Made by a program: the position numbers and the translations under genes. Of a stretch of 64,000 bases of DNA, positions 61,463-64,000 are shown piece after piece. This DNA is from Mycolicibacterium sp. MU0050 (GTDB taxonomy: Bacteria; Actinomycetota; Actinomycetes; Mycobacteriales; Mycobacteriaceae), in contig NZ_OY726395.1 in NCBI RefSeq assembly GCF_963378085.1, positions 3,782,001-3,846,000 on the forward strand, in the 5' to 3' direction. Positions within the stretch are counted from its first letter, which is position 1, and each line of letters starts with the position of its first letter. The notes under the pieces were generated by a model, which had not been told where the DNA came from, ran no database searches, and saw only the letters and a list, made by a program, of their open reading frames with translations.

Positions 61463-61852
61463 GTGCACAAGGCCGCAATCAAGGCCAGGCGAGCGAGCGG
61501 CGCGGCGGCGGTGACGCTGTTGGCCGCCGCGCTGAGCGGGATCGCGCTGCCGGCGACGGCGCAGGCCAACAACGACCTGCACGTGACCAGTGTCGGCGCC
61601 AAGCAGACCGTCGACTGCGCCGGCGGCACGTTGTTCGTCAATGGCGCCTCCAACAACATCACCGCACTCGGTGACTGCTGGGCGGTCACCATCCAGGGTT
61701 CGGGCAACACGGTGGTCGCCGACCACGTCATCCATGACATCACCGTCTACGGCTGGGACCAGACCGCCTACTTCAAGAACGGCAATCCCGCACTGATCGA
61801 CCGCGGCCGCGAACTGGGCATGCCCAACCGACTGGGACGCGTCCCGGCCTGA
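61463..61852 (+). CDS. Secreted DUF3060 protein
   Basis: 129 aa. Signal peptide: basic VHKAAIKARRASG, hydrophobic AAAVTLLAAALSGIALPA, cleavage near AQA-NN. The mature part is rich in short beta repeats (DCAGGTLFVNGASNNITALGDCWAVTIQGSGNTVVAD), the DUF3060 right-handed beta-helix pattern with a Cys pair. GTG at 61463 after GGGAGGCG. Probably cotranscribed with the next gene (5-nt gap). M. tuberculosis has a similar adjacent pair (Rv0680c/Rv0679c). Function unknown; surface location likely. Confidence 0.85.
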   Translation: MHKAAIKARRASGAAAVTLLAAALSGIALPATAQANNDLHVTSVGAKQTVDCAGGTLFVNGASNNITALGDCWAVTIQGSGNTVVADHVIHDITVYGWDQTAYFKNGNPALIDRGRELGMPNRLGRVPA

Positions 61853-61857
61853 GCCCC

Positions 61858-62271
61858 GTGCCCGCCGTACGTCTCGTCCCCGGCCTGATCGCGGGCCTCG
61901 GCGCCGCGGCGCTGACGCTGAGCCTGGTCGGTTGCGGCTCCGACACCGCACCGGAGAACACCGCAGCCCCGACGACGACCACGCCCGCGCGGGCCGGCGC
62001 CGGCAGCGCGCTGCACTACAGCTCGTTCGGCACCGAGGCCGACATCGACTGCGGCGACGGCCGGGCGCTGGACATCTCGGGCTCCAACAACACCCTGCGC
62101 GTCGTCGGGAACTGCGCCTCGGTGAGCATCACCGGCGCCGACAACCGGGTGCAGCTGGAGAGGGTCACCGATGCCCTCGAGGTCGGCGGACTCAACAACA
62201 CCGTGGCCTACGTCGACGGCGAGCCCGACATCGTCAATTCGGGCACCGGCAACCGGATTCGGCGCGACTGA
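61858..62271 (+). CDS. DUF3060 lipoprotein
   Basis: 137 aa. Lipoprotein signal: GLIAGLGAAALTLSLVGC, with lipidated Cys26 after LVG. A Thr/Ala-rich linker (residues 34-48) leads to the same beta-repeat domain as the upstream gene (DCGDGRALDISGSNNTLRVVGNCASVSITGADN). GTG start. Paired paralogue of the preceding gene, anchored to the membrane instead of secreted. Confidence 0.85.
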   Translation: MPAVRLVPGLIAGLGAAALTLSLVGCGSDTAPENTAAPTTTTPARAGAGSALHYSSFGTEADIDCGDGRALDISGSNNTLRVVGNCASVSITGADNRVQLERVTDALEVGGLNNTVAYVDGEPDIVNSGTGNRIRRD

Positions 62272-62280
62272 CCGGAGGGT

Positions 62281-63045
62281 TCAGGCCCGCTGCCCGTGTC
62301 GTCCCGCACCGTCGGCGAAACGCTTTGCGCCGCTGCGCAACAGGTGCGCGGTGCGCGAGAAGCTGGTGAACTCGCCTGCCATCGCCTCGGGCTCGGGCAG
62401 CCCCCACTGCGCATTGGCCGACCGCCGGTCGGCACGCAGGCATTCCTGCGGCAGCGCCGCGAGCTCGGCGGCCAGGGCTTCGGCCGCCTCCCGCGCCGTA
62501 CCGGTCGGGACCACGCGGTTGGCCAGGCCGATGGCGTGGGCCTCCTGCGCGTCGACGGCGCGACCGGTCAGGATCATGTCCATCGCCCGGCTGTGGCCGA
62601 TCAGTCGCGGCAGCCGGACCGTTCCGCCGTCGATCAGCGGCACGCCCCAGCGTCGGCAGAACACCCCGAACACGGCGTCCTCCTCGACGACCCGCAGATC
62701 GCACCACACCGCCAGCTCGAGTCCGCCCGCCACGGCGTAACCGCTGACCGCGGCGATCACCGGCTTGGACAGATTCATCCGGGTGGGCCCCATGGGCCCC
62801 GGTCCGGTGGGCTCGGCCCGGTTTCGCTCAGGGCCATCGAGGGCCTTCAAATCGGCGCCGGCGCAAAAGGTTCCGCCGTCGCCCCAGAGCACCGCCACCG
62901 ACGCGGTGTCGTCGTTGTCGAACTCCTCGAACGCGGCGAACAGTTCGGCGGCGGCCGGGCCGTTGACCGCGTTGCGGGCCTGCGGGCGGTTCATGATCAC
63001 CGTGGTGACCGCCCCGCTGCGCTCGACACGTACCCCTGCGCTCAT
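62281..63045 (-). CDS. Enoyl-CoA hydratase/isomerase family protein
   Basis: 254-aa crotonase-fold enzyme. Oxyanion-hole segments GTFCAGADLKAL near residue 60 and VSGYAVAGGLELAVWCDLRV near 105. Of the two glutamates that hydrate the double bond in classical hydratases, one is plausible in AVAGGLELA, while the second position reads LIDGGTVRLP, so the exact reaction is uncertain. ATG overlaps the PaaX-like stop by 4 nt. M. tuberculosis has echA4, Rv0674 and echA5 in this arrangement. Confidence 0.88.
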   Translation of the reverse strand: MSAGVRVERSGAVTTVIMNRPQARNAVNGPAAAELFAAFEEFDNDDTASVAVLWGDGGTFCAGADLKALDGPERNRAEPTGPGPMGPTRMNLSKPVIAAVSGYAVAGGLELAVWCDLRVVEEDAVFGVFCRRWGVPLIDGGTVRLPRLIGHSRAMDMILTGRAVDAQEAHAIGLANRVVPTGTAREAAEALAAELAALPQECLRADRRSANAQWGLPEPEAMAGEFTSFSRTAHLLRSGAKRFADGAGRHGQRA

Positions 63046-63779
63046 GGCGTTGCCTCCTGCAGCGTGCGGATCGGATCTCGGCGGGCGGCCAGTTCGTCGG
63101 CGAAGTCCCGGTAGGCGGTCCGCAGGGCCGGCCCCGGCCAGTCGGCCGGCAGCAGTTCTGCGGGCAGTACCGGGTCGACGAGCAGGTGCCGCACCATGGC
63201 CGCGGCGACCACGAAACGGCCGGGAACATCGACGGCCGCGGTCATCTCGTCGAGCAGCCGGGCCCCGGCCCGGGCCCAGCCCCGCAGATCCCAGAGCTCG
63301 CCGGCCAGCCGGCCCGGCTCGTCGTCGCGGCTGTGCAGCACCCGGACGCGCTCGCGCACCGCCGCCGGGAGTTCGGTGTGCAGATTGTCCGGGCGCAGCC
63401 AGACCCCCTCGCGCAGCTCGCCGAACCGCAAGTCCTGCAGGCTCTTTCGCAGCTCCGCGCGCGGCCGCGGGTCGCCGCCGACGCTGGTGATCACCACCGT
63501 GGTCCAGGTGCCGTCCCAGTCCCGGGTGCGCGGTGACAGCGCGGCGTCCTGCCGGCTCTGGCGTGCCAGCAGGCGGTCCGACAGCCGGTAGCCGTCCGCC
63601 GAGCGCACCAGGTCGCCGGCGCTCACCATCCGCGTCAACGCCACCCGCAGCGTCGATTCGCGGATGCCGAAATCAGCGGTGAGCCGGATCAATTCGGCGG
63701 CCGAGGCCCAGGCCGGGTGGGCGCCCAGCAGCACCGACAGCACCACCGAGCGGGCCGTCATACGGCGCAGTGCGGCCAC
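63042..63779 (-). CDS. PaaX-family transcriptional regulator
   Basis: 245 aa. N-terminal winged helix: TARSVVLSVLLGAHPAWASAAELIRLTADFGIRESTLRVALTRMVSAGDLVRSADGYRLS, as in PaaX, the phenylacetyl-CoA-responsive repressor. WDGTWTTVVI near 88 and a C-terminal helical domain also fit. It is embedded between two enoyl-CoA hydratase genes with overlap/2-nt spacing, so it is part of their operon and probably senses an acyl-CoA. GTG start at 63779; Met8 is an alternative. Confidence 0.85.
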   Translation of the reverse strand: MAALRRMTARSVVLSVLLGAHPAWASAAELIRLTADFGIRESTLRVALTRMVSAGDLVRSADGYRLSDRLLARQSRQDAALSPRTRDWDGTWTTVVITSVGGDPRPRAELRKSLQDLRFGELREGVWLRPDNLHTELPAAVRERVRVLHSRDDEPGRLAGELWDLRGWARAGARLLDEMTAAVDVPGRFVVAAAMVRHLLVDPVLPAELLPADWPGPALRTAYRDFADELAARRDPIRTLQEATP

Positions 63780-63781
63780 CG

Positions 63782-64000
63782 TCAGACCCCCGAGATGCGC
63801 CGGCCCGCGTCGCCGCGTGGCTCGTCGCGGTTCCGCACCGCCTCGCGGAAACCGTGCGCCGCGGCGTCGGCGACGAACTCGTGCCCCTCGGGCGTGTGGC
63901 GGGCGATGCCGTCGAAGACCGTGCCGACCATCCGGCTGGTGGCCACGCCCTGTTGCAGCAACGCGGTGTTGCAGGCCAGCTTCGCCATGATGAGCTGGTT
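63782..64000 (-). CDS. Enoyl-CoA hydratase family protein, C-terminal part (5' end outside window)
   Basis: The last 72 codons of a crotonase-family gene entering from the right edge: NQLIMAKLACNTALLQQG, then MVGTVFDGIARHTPEG and FREAVRNRDEPRGD, a typical enoyl-CoA hydratase C-terminal helix region. 2 nt upstream of the PaaX-like start. Confidence 0.8.
   Translation of the reverse strand, partial: NQLIMAKLACNTALLQQGVATSRMVGTVFDGIARHTPEGHEFVADAAAHGFREAVRNRDEPRGDAGRRISGV

Overview
The window is high-GC actinobacterial DNA and almost certainly comes from a mycobacterium. It carries the secY, spc, S10 and str ribosomal clusters in the arrangement known from that genus. It also has an atsA-type arylsulfatase between rpsQ and rplN, a complete mycofactocin cluster between rpsJ and tuf, tandem PF04072 methyltransferases between secY and sppA, and DUF732 and DUF3060 surface proteins. 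Start codons are a mix of ATG, GTG and TTG, and many genes overlap by 1 or 4 nt. The species cannot be fixed by eye; two insertion sequences and an arginine deiminase pair suggest a non-tuberculous species.

Layout, left to right. 1-9.2 kb: truncated secY (-), three tandem SAM methyltransferases (+), an MHS-type transporter (-), signal peptide peptidase SppA (-), a beta-lactamase-fold esterase (+) and a secreted DUF732 protein (-). 9.3-13.6 kb: spc-type operon read right to left (rplN-rplX-rplE-rpsN-rpsH-rplF-rplR-rpsE-rpmD-rplO), with a promoter and structured leader before rplN and a strong hairpin after rplO. 13.9-18.2 kb: a lipoprotein and arylsulfatase AtsA (-), then a dihydrodipicolinate-reductase-like oxidoreductase (+). 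18.2-25.9 kb: a four-gene overlapping operon (-) that looks like an envelope polysaccharide export/synthesis module (BcsB-like secreted protein, exosortase-like membrane protein, processive GT2, GT-C-like membrane protein). Its first gene is cut inside the signal peptide by an IS630-type element. 26.0-27.6 kb: an IS30-type element. 27.7-33.1 kb: S10 operon (rpsJ-rplC-rplD-rplW-rplB-rpsS-rplV-rpsC-rplP-rpmC-rpsQ, -).

33.5-40.7 kb: DUF4442 hotdog protein, lipoprotein carboxylesterase, two tandem cytochromes P450, a TetR regulator and a divergent DHA2-type exporter. 40.6-47.9 kb: mycofactocin cluster mftA-B-C-D-E-F-G (-) with divergent mftR (+). 48.0-52.0 kb: an AbiEi/DUF559 protein bounded by inverted copies of a 59-bp repeat, an ECF sigma factor overlapping a triple-VOC protein, and a ferredoxin-reductase-like flavoprotein. 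52.1-55.8 kb: a mycofactocin-type SDR with a KstR-like box upstream and a third copy of the 59-bp repeat, then arginine deiminase and an APC antiporter. 56.0-60.4 kb: str operon rpsL-rpsG-fusA-tuf (-) with a 14-bp-stem terminator. 60.6-64 kb: TetR regulator, two DUF3060 surface proteins, and an enoyl-CoA hydratase / PaaX-like / enoyl-CoA hydratase operon cut by the window edge.

The coherent functional blocks are translation (three ribosomal operons), mycofactocin redox metabolism (cluster plus SDR, with P450s and a reductase nearby), and a probably silenced envelope polysaccharide operon. The points most worth a second look are that interrupted operon, whose reading frame is exactly restored if the IS630 copy is removed, and the 59-bp repeats flanking the AbiEi/DUF559 gene.
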